Positions 43,990-55,945 of a DNA stretch of 64,000 bases are shown one piece after another (position 1 is the first letter of the stretch; each line of letters starts with the position of its first letter). A program made the position numbers and the translations under genes. The stretch is from positions 30,407,001 to 30,471,000 of the forward strand of contig CAIIXF020000012.1 of assembly GCA_903813345.2 (NCBI GenBank), given 5' to 3'. This stretch comes from Owenia fusiformis (lineage: Eukaryota; Annelida; Polychaeta; Sabellida; Oweniidae). Below the pieces are notes generated by a model. That model was not told where the DNA came from. It worked only from the letters and a program-made list of their open reading frames with translations, and ran no database searches.

Positions 43990-45372
43990 GTCATTTTTTA
44001 AAAACTTCCAGTATATTGAAATCGTCTCCCTGAAGATAAAACAATTCGCGAGACATAATAATTATCCAAGGGATGCACAATTATATTCTTGTTATACAAG
44101 CTAGGGTATCAGTGAACATCCCACTATATAAGACCATACTTGATCGAGGGTAATCGAAGTACAAAACAGTGATAGTCAACCTATGTTTGCCATTACCCAA
44201 GATTTTGTCGTATCAAAATATCAATTTTCCCATTCAGCATTAGAAGATTCTGAAACTGGACCTTGAATTAATTGTGAAAAGGATTTGATTGTCAAAATAG
44301 AAAAATAGAATAATTGCGTCGCGATATATACTACAATATTGCTACATAAGCAGACAGAGGTGTTTATACTATGACTTCAACCTGAGTAACGTTAAATATG
44401 TTTCCGGGATAGCGTTTCAGTCATATTGGACGCCAACCGTTCGTTGGTCATAGCTTGCCAAAATACGGCAGCCGTACCTTATGCGTTCCCTTTTAGATAC
44501 ATTTACCAATCAAATGGATTCTTAAACCGATTGGATGTTATACTGAAATATAGAATGACACAAACGATTGGCCGTCAAAAAATTATCATTTGAAAGTACT
44601 ATATACTTGTATACAATCCCACTTATTTTCTCCGTACGGAAACTACAGCAGATGCTACAAATTGCAGTGGAAATTAAACTACTATAAAAGAGAAAAAACG
44701 CAAAAATAGCAAATATACTGATAGGCCCTTAGAAAATCTAGCCCCCTCATTGGCGGGTCCGAAAGATTTAAGGGGCCCAGAATATGTTTATTCCGACATA
44801 AACTGAGCAATTTTGATAATAAACTGGCCTCATTGGGTATTACTTTTTTATTTTGAACCTATTTTCAGCAAAAGGGGTCCAGACTTTCCCTCCTTTTGCT
44901 TTTTTGCCCCTGTACTGCTTAATCGTATGAATACCCAGGCCACCCAGAAAACTAGTTACAGAATTGTTCAGCACCAAAGTCAAAGTAGCTAAATGACATG
45001 CCAAATAATCGTTTCTAGGAACTGATACCCGCAGGTGTACTTTTTTGACAATCAAATCCATTTCACAATTAATTTAAGGTCCAGTTTCAGGATCTTCTAA
45101 TGCTTAATGGGAAAATTGATATTTTGATACGACAAGATTTAGGGTAATGGCAGGCATAGGTTGACTATCACTGTTTTGTACTTCGATTACCCTCGATCAA
45201 GTATGGTCTTATATAGTGGGATGTTCACTGATACCCTAGCTTGTATAACAAGAATATAATTGTGCATCCCTTGGATAATGATTATGTCTCGCGAATTGTT
45301 TTATCTTCAGGGAGACGATTTTAATAAACTGGGATTGTCCAACTCCACTGAGTTTTTAAAAAATGACCCTCG
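43990..45372. mobile_element. Foldback element with about 310-bp arms
   Basis: The arm at 43,990-44,302 is an inverted copy of 45,043-45,372. Shared words include CGTCTCCCTGAAGATAAAAC, ACTTGATCGAGGGT and CTGAAACTGGACCTT. A loop of about 740 bp contains the small ORF at 44,840-45,061. Only the loop and right arm are visible in copy 1. Confidence 0.7.
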
Positions 45373-48300
45373 ATCAAGTATGGTCTAGGGTGCTAACAGG
45401 ATAAAGTTTAAAGTGTGTTCTATCTATAAGTTTGAAAGTTACAATGCATGGCTTTTAACGTTAAATTATTTACTTCGAAGAGATGGTGCCGGATATTTAA
45501 AACTTTGAAAAGTATATGATATTTGGGCAAAACCGTGTCAAGTTTCTGACTACTAATTTTGCTCTAAACTTTTATTTTGTCCATGGAACAACCTCTTTAG
45601 TTTTTATCATCGATTTAAGAAACCAAATAAACTTCGCTTACCTTATTTCGTTTTAGCTCGGCCTCCTAACGTATGAGTCAATGACATTAATTGTGCAATT
45701 TTATATATAGCATTGGTAGGCTGTAACCATCACCGTGTAGATTGTAAATTTAACGTTATGATTGGTTAAAAAGATTAGCTTCCATGCTGGTCTAGTATTG
45801 AAAAAAAGATTTTTAGCTGTCAGTTGGATAGAATACCCTACTCCTATAAAAATATATACATCATTTGCTTAGAAACACTATACTATTGCTATAAAATATT
45901 AAATTCATTTGGTTTAATTAGTTTGATTAATTTATTCAAAGTTTCCCATAGCAATTTCGACCACCTTTGTAAACTAAAATTGAATAATAACCGGTTTTAA
46001 AATGCCATGTAATCTCATGTATAACTTACATAGGCTTGTGTATGATATTCGTACTTCCACAGGATGTCATCGTAGACTAAATCCTCTAGTCTGAATTTTT
46101 TTTGAAATTTGGAATGAAAATATTCAGAATATAGCCCACATATGTTAAAATATGGGATTGAAAATTATTTGTTTACACAGGAAGTGCCATTCAAAATGGC
46201 TGATTGGGTAAATTAATTTGCATATTTGTTACTTCTCCTAGCTTTATTTCCATTTGACAATATCCTGTGTTACTTTTTATAGCATTTAATTGTACCTTAC
46301 TACTTAATTGAATTGTTATAATGCTTATTTTTGGAAGTGAAGTTTCCTAAAATTGAAAATTGTGTGCAGGAAATTTCCTGTTTTTTCCCACAGGAGAGAC
46401 ATAATGATCAATAGACTGAATTCTCAGGAAATTCAGTCTATTGGATATAGACTAATGTCATCGTCTATTATAATCATGAATCTACATGAGACACTAATAG
46501 CAGTTCATCACTGAACGGCCATGGTGAATCGTGTGGTCCTAGTTCTAGCGCACTATTGGAAACATTCTCTTTTTTCAAATATCAGTATTTCATATGTGAG
46601 TTTTATTCGAAGGGGTAACCTGACATTGACCTTTGGGAAATAGTAGCAGGTTTTACCTGTTTAACAGTTCACTGACTCTCTTTCGTTGACTAAGTTCACT
46701 TATATAACACCAATGAGGATTGGCAGCCATTTTCAAACTCGATCCTTCGTTGCCTGCAGTGGAACAATTCAGCAAAAATATTTTAATAAGGGTTTCTTTT
46801 GACCAAGTATTTCGTTAAGAGATGGTCATTACGAGTATTAAGAGTAATATTCAAACTTCCTTGTAGTTTTCAAGATATAAGTGATATTGTTTGTGTACGC
46901 CAGGATACTGAGTATCGAGTTTAAATAACGGCTTCCAATCCTCCTTGCTTAACATTAAATAATAACATAAAATAAAATATTACTGTCTAACGAGGGACAC
47001 TTTTGTTATAAGGGATGATGCTGGGATTCTACTATACAGCTGAGTTACCCGGATAAAATAAAATAAGTGAGATATATGTTTCTGATTTAACAGATCTAGA
47101 CTGGAAATAATGGTCTAGTGATTTGATGGCCAAGACCAGCTTGCTTCAAATTCAATGTTTTTGTGCCAAATTACAAAAAGGGGAAACACCTTAAAACTTG
47201 ACAATGAAATATATAACTTAAACACGAACACAGATTTCTATACATGATAAACCGGTTTTATACTCACTCAATTCAGGTCACATACATGTTTAGGCCAGGC
47301 AAATGGGTTCATAAGAGGCCCACACAGACCCAAACATTGCAACAGTTTTTTAAATTAGTATTATATTATGTATTTTAATATCAGTTGAAAAACATGCCAA
47401 AAATGTATAGAAATGTTTGCAATGGACAAATATGAAAAGACCATGTGCAGTATGGCAAGTGATTTTAGACGGTCATATCTTTCACCATGAGTACTTTCTG
47501 GGCATAAATACTCTTTATTAAAACAATATGTTTTCTTTCAAGTGATGTACCCATGATGATAAAAATATCAATCAAACAATTCGAAAAATTATGAATAGGG
47601 ACCCCATGTCAACAAAATTTCAAAATATTGAACCTATTTACTCAAAAGAGGATCTCCCTTTTCTGATTTTTATTGCATGACAAGAATATTTAACAAGGGG
47701 TCTAAAACATCTTCAAAAATCAAATTAGTATTGAAAGTCTAGTTTTGAAGATATCATTTTCCATGACCAAAATTATGCTGTGAACAATGGATAGCACGAG
47801 TTTTTCCTGTGGGATAATAACATGGGATGTAGTTTTTAACTTTATAACGCATTTAAATACCCGTGTCCTTTTCAGAAATTGTTAATTTAATGTAGAGGAG
47901 ACTTTTAATATGTTTTAATTGAGAAAAATGAGATCCTCTTTTTTGAAAATAAGCCTTACTTTTTTCAAAAAAAGTGACAAGGTGGGGTCCTAATCCATAA
48001 TTTTTCAGAGAGTTGGATTGATATTTTAGTATCATGGGGACTTCACTTGAAGGAAAACATATTGTTTTAATAAAACCCACTGTATTTGTGGCCAGCAAGT
48101 ACTCATGGTGAAAGATATGACTGTCTAAAATCACTTGCCATACTGCACGTGGCCCTTTCACTCCCGAAGGTACTGTAGACATTTTTGCCTACTTCACTTG
48201 TTCAGAATCTCATACTTAATGCTCATCTTCAATTCAAATTATCTTTTTTGTATTCAAATATTATCTCTTTTTATACATTGCTAATTGTTCTATAAATTAT

Positions 48301-49214
48301 TCTCTTTCATTTGACATAGATATTATGTATTTCTTTTATGTATGTGAGATTATCATAGAAATTCATTGTCTTATTTTTATAATAAATGTCAAATGTGTAT
48401 ATTATGTAACTTGTACGAAATTTATGCAGTTTAACCAAATCTTCTTGACTTTGACTACATTGGTGGCAGTGGTATTTTTCTTCTAATTTTGCTGTGTTGT
48501 TGTTTGCTGTTTATTTCTGCTGATTTGCTGACTTTTGCTGATTGTTGCAGACATGCCATCACAGTCAGTGGATAGGTCAAAATTCATTTCTGTAGATATT
48601 TATTCTCTATTCATTTCAACTTTTGACTATTACATTTTCTATAACTCAATTTCACAAGGGGGATAAGTTGGTATTTTGCCCATGTGGTTTACTTAACCAA
48701 AATATGTAAAAATTGAGAAAATTCTATATTTAAAAACAGTACCACCTTATGGACTGTAAAAAATATTTTGCACTTTTTAAATATGAACTCACAAAAATCA
48801 AACATGTCATTAACTGACGTCTCTGATCATGAGCTACATGTGAACACGTCTCAATTTTTACTTGAATCTCTTGGAGCTACTGGTGGGGTGTCCAACAAGC
48901 CGGAGAAAAGTTCTGTGGACAAAAGATGAAATTTTGGTCATTGTTCAGTAGAGAGTTAGATCGGGGGGGGGGGGGGACATCACACATCAGTACCTAGTGC
49001 CTTGGTTTACATTCTACGATTGTCAGTAGGCGAAATACACATATGTCCGAATCATTCATGTCAACTAGGCAGACTGGGTATCCATCAAATGTCGCCATCT
49101 TTGGTGTTCCAAGGAAAACGCTTAGATCTTTCTGATTGAATTAATGTCGATAAAGAGTTATTTGATATGGTTTATATAATCCGAAAGTCTTCTAAATAAA
49201 TTCATGTACTTATA

Positions 49215-50262
49215 CAAGGGGCGATCCATATATTCTGATAAAAATGCTCTCATTTTGTGATTTTTTTCACATATCCCTCTCATTTTTTCAGAAAATGTAG
49301 ATTATGTAATTACAAATACAATGCTAAAATATTATAGCTATATCTTAAATTATCGATGAGATAAGGCTGCCATGGTAACCATTAAGGGTAGGCAGGTCAA
49401 TTTAATTATAACATATAAATATCAAAATAACTTGTTATTTTGATTATTTTAAAACATGCGGAAATCATACATTTTTTCTAAAAAAGTTTGGTATTGTTAC
49501 TTGTTGTTTGTTGCTAAACAAATGTTTATATGTGCTCATTATAACATCACAACAAATCACAATAGCATTATAGGACAGAATGGGCCAATTGACATTACAT
49601 GTTATGAGACACACCAAAAATCAAATTGTCAGATTAGGTTAATGTGGCTGATGCAGGGTGTCACATTAACGGATACATTAGGGATTGATTTTCTTTCAAG
49701 AATAAGTAAAAGGACACTGTCAGAGACATACATGTACATGGACTCATAAAGTGCATGGGCAAGGTGTTATATCTGCATAAAGAATATAAAGGTAGTATTG
49801 TAAAGAGGAAAGCATGGTCACTGTTGAAGATCATCCGCAATCTGGTTGCAAGAAGAGCTTGCGGACAGAGAATAACACTACGATAAATTGAGATGTTACT
49901 TAATATGAAAAGATAGCTATCCCACTAAATTATTAAACAAGGGCAACAGGGGTATGGAACAGATCAATGAATAGTTGACAATGACTGGAAGATGCGTTTG
50001 ATCTGCTTAAAATAGGTACCGAGGAATGATTAAATTAACATATTTATCTATTTTAGACGTTATAATTTAACTGACCTGCCTACCCTAAATACAGGTTACC
50101 ATGGCAACCTTATTTCAAAATTAATTTAAGATACAGCTAACATATTTTAGCATCGTATGTGTAATTACACAATCTACATGTTCTGACAAAATGTAAAGGA
50201 TATGTGAAAAAATCACAAAATGATCGAGAGCATTTTTATCAGAATATATGGATCGCCCCTTG
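49215..50262. mobile_element. 1,048-bp TA-flanked element with long TIRs
   Basis: Termini CAAGGGGCGATCCATATATT and its inverse; the TIRs stay recognisable for about 200 bp. TA at 49,213-49,214 and 50,263-50,264 is single in copy 1 (13,564 region), so the TA duplication is proven. TA points to the Tc1/mariner (IS630) group. The internal ORF of 97 codons (49,456-49,749) has no DDE/D motif I can see, so the element is non-autonomous or decayed. Confidence 0.8.
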
Positions 50263-51535
50263 TATATCCACATAAATCGTTAGTAACGGCCTATTTGCGT
50301 AGACTGATATTTTGCCAGAGCCTTTGTTTACATAAACCTGTTTGCTAACTGCCATCTATACTGACCTATCCATACTGATGGTTTTAATATAATTTAAAAT
50401 TTTGATAATCAGTAACATACAGTAGTTTCGAAGTTTATATCTAAATGAGAAGTTAATGTTGCTTAAACCAAAAATGTCTGAAAAGTGATTCTAAGCTGAA
50501 AAGATGCTCTTAACTAGATTTAAAAGAGTGTAAAGGCAGAATCAGACCTATGGGGTGACAAAATTACAAGCATCATGTTCAATTGACCTACCAATCTGTT
50601 CCTAACAATCTCAAATACAAAATTTCTCAAAAGATCTTTGATATATAATAAATTGTGGTGAAGTTAAAATGGATTCAAAAAATGGGTGAAATATGTGTAA
50701 ATTCTCCCAAATAATAAGAATGGTAACCAATCTTATAGAAAAATAACACATAATTGTAAAAATCTTTCGTTTTCCTGAAATAAAGTTTGCACTTTGGGTA
50801 TTTTTAGAAAATAGACATGAAAGGAATGACATAAGCCAGAATTTTTTTTAAATTGAATCAATTTTTTGTACAATCTACAAATATTAGTGAAACAATCAAT
50901 TTCCATTTATCGGGATGACAAAAAATGCCTATAATTGTTATTCTTATAATTTATTATTATTCCAAAATAGTCGCATTTTGGGGGTCACCCTATTACATTT
51001 CTTCATCTTAGCCTCTTATTTAAAAATCAATTTTAAGAGTTGCTCAGTTAACGTTTTTGTGGCAGTTTACTTTCAATGCATCTTATTTTAAAAAATCAAA
51101 TTTCAATGACGTTTAGCCGGAATATTTTAAAATCTAAAATGTCTTGAAAAAGCGTGGCGCGATTTTAAAACAACCAATACTATAACTTAAATTCACAATA
51201 TTCTTGTGAAAGTTCACACCAAGAAAAAATTGTTTAATCTTAATTATTCTGGAAGAAACGCGTAATGGAACAATATGCCCATTTAATTTCAATGTTATTC
51301 AAGGAAAGAGTCAATTGCCCCACTTATTAACTGAGCATATCTTTCAGTAAATGTACATAATCCAATCAAAATAAAGTAGGCATAGTGTTCATATGCATAA
51401 CATCATGGTTGCACACTGCTTACTCAGCCGTCAAGCTCGTGTATTTGATCGATCTTTTCCGAAATATGGTCCCATTGTGAACACCAATAAAGGGCCTAAA
51501 TCCTAGGGGACCATACTTTAATTCACAATTGACAA

Positions 51536-51541
51536 TTTATT
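51536..51541 (-). promoter_or_regulatory. Poly(A) signal AATAAA of the orphan exon pair
   Basis: Same position relative to the stop codon as at 24,941-24,946. Confidence 0.5.
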
Positions 51542-51622
51542 CTTAGACAAGCATGTGTATGGATATACAAAGAAACAATATACATGACTTAAAGTGCATT
51601 GCATGTAGCCATCTGGATAGCC

Positions 51623-51740
51623 TCAACGCATCATTGGCTTTGCTTCAAAGTCTACACAGAACCTTGCTCTACATCCACGAGCCACCCACATATCTCCCGT
51701 GTTTTGATCAAAGCCCCATTTGTCCTCAGTACACTTTGTT
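51623..51740 (-). CDS. Orphan exon 14' (DUF3011-like, C-terminal half)
   Basis: Identical in sequence to 25,028-25,145, with acceptor, frame and stop intact. It lies upstream of the EGF gene on the same strand, so it cannot be that gene's last exon. Its own 5' exons would be beyond 52,437, where only satellite DNA is visible in this window. Confidence 0.6.
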
Positions 51741-52163
51741 CTGCAAATAGAAACGTACAGATCAGTTAACAGAACATTATACGATAAAAAGCCGAACACT
51801 AAATACAGTTGATTTGTGAGCAGGTAGGTTCCGGGAATTACGTTCGCATATCATGCACAAGGGGTGTGATCAAACCCCCCTTAATATATGGAAAAATGAC
51901 TGACGAATTAAATTTCATATTTTGACCTAAAATCTAGAAATTGAAATATCTGAATCTCTTTTTGGGGTTGAAAAGGGGATTTTCCAAGAACTCTGAAGAG
52001 TTTTCCCATGTTTGTGTTCTGTTTAAAGTTTTGTCCTTTCCCTTTGGCCCTTGGGCATACATACTTGTACAGGCCTGATTAATCATATAAATGGAAGATT
52101 TCACTAAACACACTCAAAATTTAAACCAAGAATAAATAACTATTTGACGTCATCAAGTCTCAC

Positions 52164-52287
52164 CTGGACATCTGCCTGTCAACCACCGTGGCCTTTAAGC
52201 GCATTGATCGCATGAACTGAGCGTCGTCGTAAACAGAACATGTTACGTTTCTCCAACGTACACTGAAGCAAGGGAAGCAGTGGGATC
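52164..52287 (-). CDS. Orphan exon 13' (DUF3011-like, N-terminal half)
   Basis: 124 nt with intact ATCCAG acceptor and CCAG|GTGAGA donor. All eight differences from 25,563-25,686 are synonymous, counting GGT/GGA across the split first codon and assuming the upstream exon also ends in G. Confidence 0.6.
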
Positions 52288-52439
52288 CTGGATAAATAAA
52301 ACAATGTTAGAAATAAATACATACGATTTCGTGAATTATACAATTTGATATTCTAAGACGTTTGATAAGTGCTGATAGTATAGTCATGATATGGAAACTT
52401 CAAGACCAGTGGACATGCCGTTAAAGATCAGGCGATATT

Positions 52440-55400
52440 CAATTAATGGTTACTGCATAACCATTAAATAACTAGAGATCGAACGATCTAAGATTGCAAG
52501 CAATCTTACGGAGGCCCTATATTCGTTTCTGAACATTCAAAGGCCAGCCAAAGGTCAAATCTCTAATACAAGGTCATATATGAACTCCAGACAACTTGTA
52601 GATGATTTTTAAAAAAGGTTTGGTCGAATTAATGCAAGTTGAAATTTGACCTTGAAAAATTCCGAAATTTGACCTTTTTTCAGTTTTTGAGCTATAATAT
52701 CTCAAAACTGGAGCCAAATTTTAATAGATAATCAATTGCTAATATGTGTAGAACCTTTAGTAGAGGAATATATATTCTGACTTTCATTTCAAAATATTGA
52801 TTTGTAGTCTCCAATTTTGAGAAACTTAGAAAACACAGTTTGTGATTTCGTTTGATGACCTTGACCTTTGACCTTGCAAATTTTAAATTTTTAGACCTCA
52901 GAAGGTCTTTTTTGAATATATATACCTAAATTTGAATCCAGAAAATCGATTTGAAAAATCAACTTTTTGACCTTTTGGAGGTCACTGAAGGTCAACCAAA
53001 GGTCAAAGGTCAAAAGTAAGGTTAGATTTCGAATCCTGAGAACTTGTAGATGAGTTTTAAAAAAATTGGTCAATTTGAAGCAAGTTGAAATTTAGTCTTG
53101 AAAAGTTTCAAAATTTGACCTTTTTTCAGTTTTTGAGTTCCAATATCTCAAAACTGGTACACAATTTTAATAAATAGTCAATTGCTAATATGTGTAGAAC
53201 CTATAGAGGAATATATATCCTGACTTTCATGAAAAAATATTGATTTGTAGTCTCCAATTTTGAGAAACTTAGAAAACACAGTTTGTGATTTAGTTTGATG
53301 ACCTTGACCTTTGACCTTGCAAATTTTACTTTTTTGGACCTCTTTTCTGATTAAATACACCTGAATTTGAATCCAGAAAATCGATTTGAAAAATCAACTT
53401 TTTGACCTTTCGGAGTTCACTAAAATTCAACAAAAGGTCAAAAGTAAGGTAAGATTTGGAATCCTAAGAACTTGTAGATGAGTTTTAAAAAAGGTTTGGT
53501 CAATTTAGATCAAGTTGAAATTTGACCTTGAAAATTTTCGAAATTTTGACCTTTTTCAGTTTTTGAGCTCTTATATCTCAAAACTGGTGCAAAATTTTAA
53601 TAGATAATCAAATGCTAATATGTGAAGAAAAAGTGGAGGAATATATATTTAGACTTTCATTAAACTATATTGATTTGTAGTAACCAATTTTGAGAAAATT
53701 GGAAAACACAGTTTGTGATTTAATTCAATGACCTTGACCCTTGACCTTGCAAAATTTACTTTTTTGGACCTCTTCGGGTCTTTTGTGATTAAATGCACTT
53801 AAATTTGAATCCAGAAAATCGATTTGAAAAATCAACTTTTTTGACCTTTCGGAGGTCACTGAAGGTCAACAAAAGGTCAAGGGTCAAAAGTAAGGTAAGA
53901 TTTGGAATCCTGAGAACTTGTAGATGAGTTTTAAAAAAAGTTTGGTCAATTTAGATCAAGTTGAAATTTGACCTTGAAAATTTTCGAAATTTGACCTTTT
54001 TCCGTTTTTGAGCTCTAATATCTTAAAACTGGTGCAAAATTTTAAAAGATAATCAATTGCTAATATGTGTAGAACCTTTAGAGGAATATATATTCAGACT
54101 TTCATCAAAAAATATTGATTTGTAGTCACCAATTTTGAGAAACTTGGAAAACACAGTTTGTGATTTAATTCAATGACCTTGACCTTTGACCTTGCAAATT
54201 TTACTTTTTTGGATCTCTTGGGGTCTTTTGTGATTAAACTGTTAAATGCACCTAAATTTGAATCCAGAAAATTGATTTGAAAAATCAACTTTTTTGACCT
54301 TTCGGAGGTCACTGAAGGTCAACAAAAGGTCAAAGGTCAAAAGTAAGGTAAGATTTGGAATCCTGAGAATTTGTATATGAGTTTTAAAAAAAAGTTTGGT
54401 CAATTTAGATCAAGTAAAAATTTGACCTTGAAAATTTTCGAAATTCGACCTTTCTCAGTTTTTGAGCTCTGATATCTCAAAACTGGTGCCAAATTTTAAT
54501 AGATAATCAATTGCTAATATGTGTAGAACCTTTAGATGAATATATATTCAGTCTTTCATGGAAAAATATTGATTTGTAGTCACAAACTTTGAGAAACTTA
54601 GAAAACACAGTTTGTGATCTTGTTTGATGACCTTGAACTTTGACCTTGAAAATTTTAGACCTTTTTTAGACCTCAGTATATCTTTTCTGATTGAATTAAT
54701 CTAAATTTGAATCCAGAAAATCAATTTGAAAAATCAACTTTTTTGACCTTTCGAAGGTCACTGAAGGTCAACTAAAGGTCATAGGTCAAAACTAAGGTCA
54801 GATTTGAGTTCCTGAGATCTTGAAGATGCTTTTTAAAAAAAGGTTTGGTCAATTTAGAGCAAGTTGAAATTTGACCTTGACAAATTTCGAAATTTGACCT
54901 TTTTTCAGATTTTGAGTTCTAATATCTCAAAACTGGAGCAAAATTTTAATAAATAGTCAACTGCTAATATGTGTAGAACCTTTAGAGAAATATATATTCT
55001 GACTTTCAGTAAAAAAATTGATTTGTAGTCTCCAATTTTGAGAAACTTAGAAAACATAGTTTGTTATTTTGTTTGATGACCTTGACCTTTGACCTTGCAA
55101 ATTTTACTTTTTTAGACATCGGAAGGTCTTTTGTGAATAAATATACCTAAATTTGAATCCAGAAAATCGATTTGAAAAATCAACTTTTTTGACCTTTCGG
55201 AGGTCACTGAAGGTCAACCAAAGGTCAAAGGTCAAAAGTAAGGTCAGATTTGGAATTCTGAGAACTTGTAGATGAGTTTTAAAAAAAATTTGGTCAATTT
55301 GAAGCAAGTTGAAAAAAGACCTTTTTTGACCTTTTTTTGACCTTCAATATCTCAAAATCTAGGCAAAATTTCCCTAGACAGCAAAAAGCTTAGACTAATA

Positions 55401-55560
55401 GAATACTAATATCTATCTGTATGCAAAAATTCAGCCAAAAATATTGAAGTGTAGTGTCAGGATTTGAGAAACTTGAAAAAAACTTAGATTTGACCTAGAT
55501 TTTGACCTTTGACCTTGACCTAGATATGAACTAATTTCCCGACAAGTCCAGCCCAGGTCC
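52440..55560. repeat. Satellite array 1: about 440-bp units rich in TGACCT
   Basis: Units are recognised by TGACCTTGACCTTTGACCTT near 52,856, 53,300, 53,728, 54,175, 54,627 (changed) and 55,077. Other shared words are TTGATTTGTAGTC, AATCCAGAAAATCGATTTG and CAATTGCTAATATGTGTAG. The array starts just after a hairpin and CTAG at 52,443-52,475. Short ORFs here are not genes. Confidence 0.85.
52443..52475 (+). repeat. Hairpin plus CTAG at the duplication/satellite boundary
   Basis: Perfect 10-bp stem TTAATGGTTA/TAACCATTAA, 5-nt loop, then ATAACTAG. It resembles a Helitron 3' end (hairpin 8-12 nt before CTRR). Confidence 0.5.
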
Positions 55561-55744
55561 CTAATGAGATTATATATGAGATAAGTCAAAGCTAGCTGGA
55601 AGTTGGAGAAAAAATGCTAAAAAGAATAACTAGATTTTGGAAATTGAACGAAGTTCAATTTCAGACTCCAGATCTAGACTTTTTTTTAGCCGAGTCATCC
55701 AGAATAAGCCGAGTCATCCAGAATAAGCTGAGTCATCTAGAAAG

Positions 55745-55945
55745 AGATGGATAAATAAAATAGGAAGGTAGGATAGGATAGAATAGGAAAGAACGATAGG
55801 ATAGAATAAGAAAGAAGGATAGGATAGAATAGAATAGGAAGAAAGGATAGGATAGGATAGGATAGGATAGGATAGGATAGGAAGGAAAAGATATGAAGGA
55901 AGGATAGATAGGAAGGATAGGGTAGGATGAGATAGGAAGGATGGA
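55745..55945. repeat. GGATA/GGAAGGATA microsatellite block
   Basis: Imperfect pentamers (GGATA, GAATA, GGAAA). Equivalent blocks lie at about 57,160-57,352, 59,150-59,365, 60,650-60,838 and 62,570-62,762. Reverse translation gives the Ser-Tyr-Pro-Ile-Leu ORFs. Confidence 0.9.

Larger units (their letters stand above)
44682..52437 (+). repeat. Segmental duplication, copy 2 (direct)
   Basis: Same order and orientation as copy 1 but without its large insertions. It holds the empty sites for the 8.6-kb (45,706-45,709), 491-bp (about 48,740-48,750), 1.6-kb (about 50,458) and 7.4-kb (51,100/51,101) elements. Similarity ends at about 52,437, beside a hairpin-CTAG structure. Confidence 0.88.
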
